A DNA stretch of 64,000 bases from CAIKLP01 sp039798705 (GTDB lineage Bacteria; Bacteroidota; Bacteroidia; Sphingobacteriales; Sphingobacteriaceae): assembly GCA_039798705.1 (NCBI GenBank), contig JBDKFN010000001.1, positions 1 to 64,000 of the forward strand. Reading direction: 5' to 3'. Shown here piece after piece: positions 63,642 to 64,000 of the stretch. The position numbers and the translations under genes were made by a program. Below the pieces are notes generated by a model that was given only the letters and a program-made list of their open reading frames with translations, had not been told where the DNA came from and ran no database searches. The number at the start of each line of letters is the position of its first letter. The stretch's first letter is position 1.

Positions 63642-64000
63642 TTGAATAAACTAAAAACCTTATTATTTGGACTTATTGTAATTCATTCTTCTTGTGCCAA
63701 TATGGTTGGATTAACTGGAGGTGAGAAGGATACGGCTGCTCCGGTTTTGATTAAAGCCAAACCGGCAAATATGGAAACCAATTTTAAAAGTAAAAACATA
63801 GAATTGGTCTTTGATGAATACTTACAATTAAAAAATCCCGACGAACAAATTATTATTGGACCAAGCGCAGGTCTGAAATTAAAGACCAAATTGAATGGTA
63901 AGAAAATAGCACTAACTATTGATGGAGAATTAAAACCCAACACTACTTATTCCATAAATTTTGGTGAATCAATAGCAGATTTTACAGAATCCAACGTACT
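63642..64000 (+). CDS. Ig-like (Big_5) domain lipoprotein, partial at the window end
   Basis: A reading frame open to the window end (about 119 codons seen). It starts at TTG 63642 with LKTLLFGLIVIHSSCAN, a lipoprotein signal whose cysteine is about residue 18. The first ATG in frame comes after this cysteine, so TTG is preferred. After GGEKDTAAPVL comes NIELVFDEYLQLKNP, the typical start of a Big_5 bacterial Ig-like domain, and then KPNTTYSINFG. Similar lipoproteins often follow mnmG in Bacteroidota. The rest of the protein lies beyond the window. Confidence 0.75.
   Translation, partial: MNKLKTLLFGLIVIHSSCANMVGLTGGEKDTAAPVLIKAKPANMETNFKSKNIELVFDEYLQLKNPDEQIIIGPSAGLKLKTKLNGKKIALTIDGELKPNTTYSINFGESIADFTESNV

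Overview
The window is a low-GC chromosomal segment of a Bacteroidota bacterium, probably from the Chitinophagales/Sphingobacteria side of the phylum. The evidence is: gliding genes gldD and gldE; two giant secreted proteins with type IX secretion (T9SS) C-terminal sorting domains; several -7 elements of the Bacteroidota form TAnnTTTG; an Omp28-type lipoprotein; the gene order mutY-ssb-gldE-gldD; and two genes of the futalosine route to menaquinone (mqnB, mqnD). I saw no rRNA, tRNA, CRISPR array, prophage, transposase or integrase. Most of the window is core genome.

Layout. 0-3.1 kb: a TlpA-like thioredoxin, a DUF6029 outer-membrane protein and an Omp28-like lipoprotein in one operon, closed by a bidirectional terminator. 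3.1-7.4 kb: two amidohydrolase genes on the minus strand, with only one intact metal site among three domains. 7.5-16.2 kb: a membrane-anchored cytochrome c, hflX, an ABC exporter, a GT2 glycosyltransferase, rbfA, folE with a PTPS-family gene, mqnB, a LolC/E-type permease and a metallo-beta-lactamase-fold hydrolase. 16.3-27.7 kb: a large PD40/beta-barrel surface protein, gldD-gldE-ssb-mutY on the minus strand, and divergently hup-TPR protein-29-aa basic protein-rng, then an M28 peptidase. 27.7-33.5 kb (minus strand): rplM-rpsI-rpsB-tsf, then pyrH-frr-mqnD-hldD behind a separate terminator and promoter. 33.7-41.4 kb (plus strand): an aminotransferase, an RsmI-related methyltransferase, rarA, a DUF4175 protein, ybeY and a Rossmann-fold protein, followed by an Lrp/AsnC regulator on the minus strand with a palindromic operator candidate in its own promoter.

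42-60.7 kb: two adjacent giant genes (2,770 and 3,408 codons) encode paralogous modular surface proteins. They carry beta-helix blocks ending in IGA[DY]E motifs, GEVED domains, near-identical 65-residue Ig-like repeats, a PKD domain and a T9SS sorting domain. Each gene has its own GCAA-tetraloop terminator.

60.7-61.75 kb: a 1.07-kb AT-rich noncoding region between the divergent giant gene and mnmG (gidA). It holds three 16-bp parS-like ParB sites, a change of G/C strand bias and a change of gene direction. I interpret it as the likely chromosomal replication origin/centromere region, although no perfect DnaA box is visible. The window ends in a partial Ig-like lipoprotein gene downstream of mnmG.

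The genes mix translation and RNA processing (ribosomal proteins, tsf, frr, rbfA, ybeY, rng, hflX, mnmG), envelope biogenesis (Lol-type permease, hldD, ABC exporter, GldD/GldE) and surface secretion. The most interesting parts are the parS/origin region, the giant paralogous adhesin-like pair beside it, the mS38-like 29-residue protein, and the amidohydrolases with degenerate metal sites.
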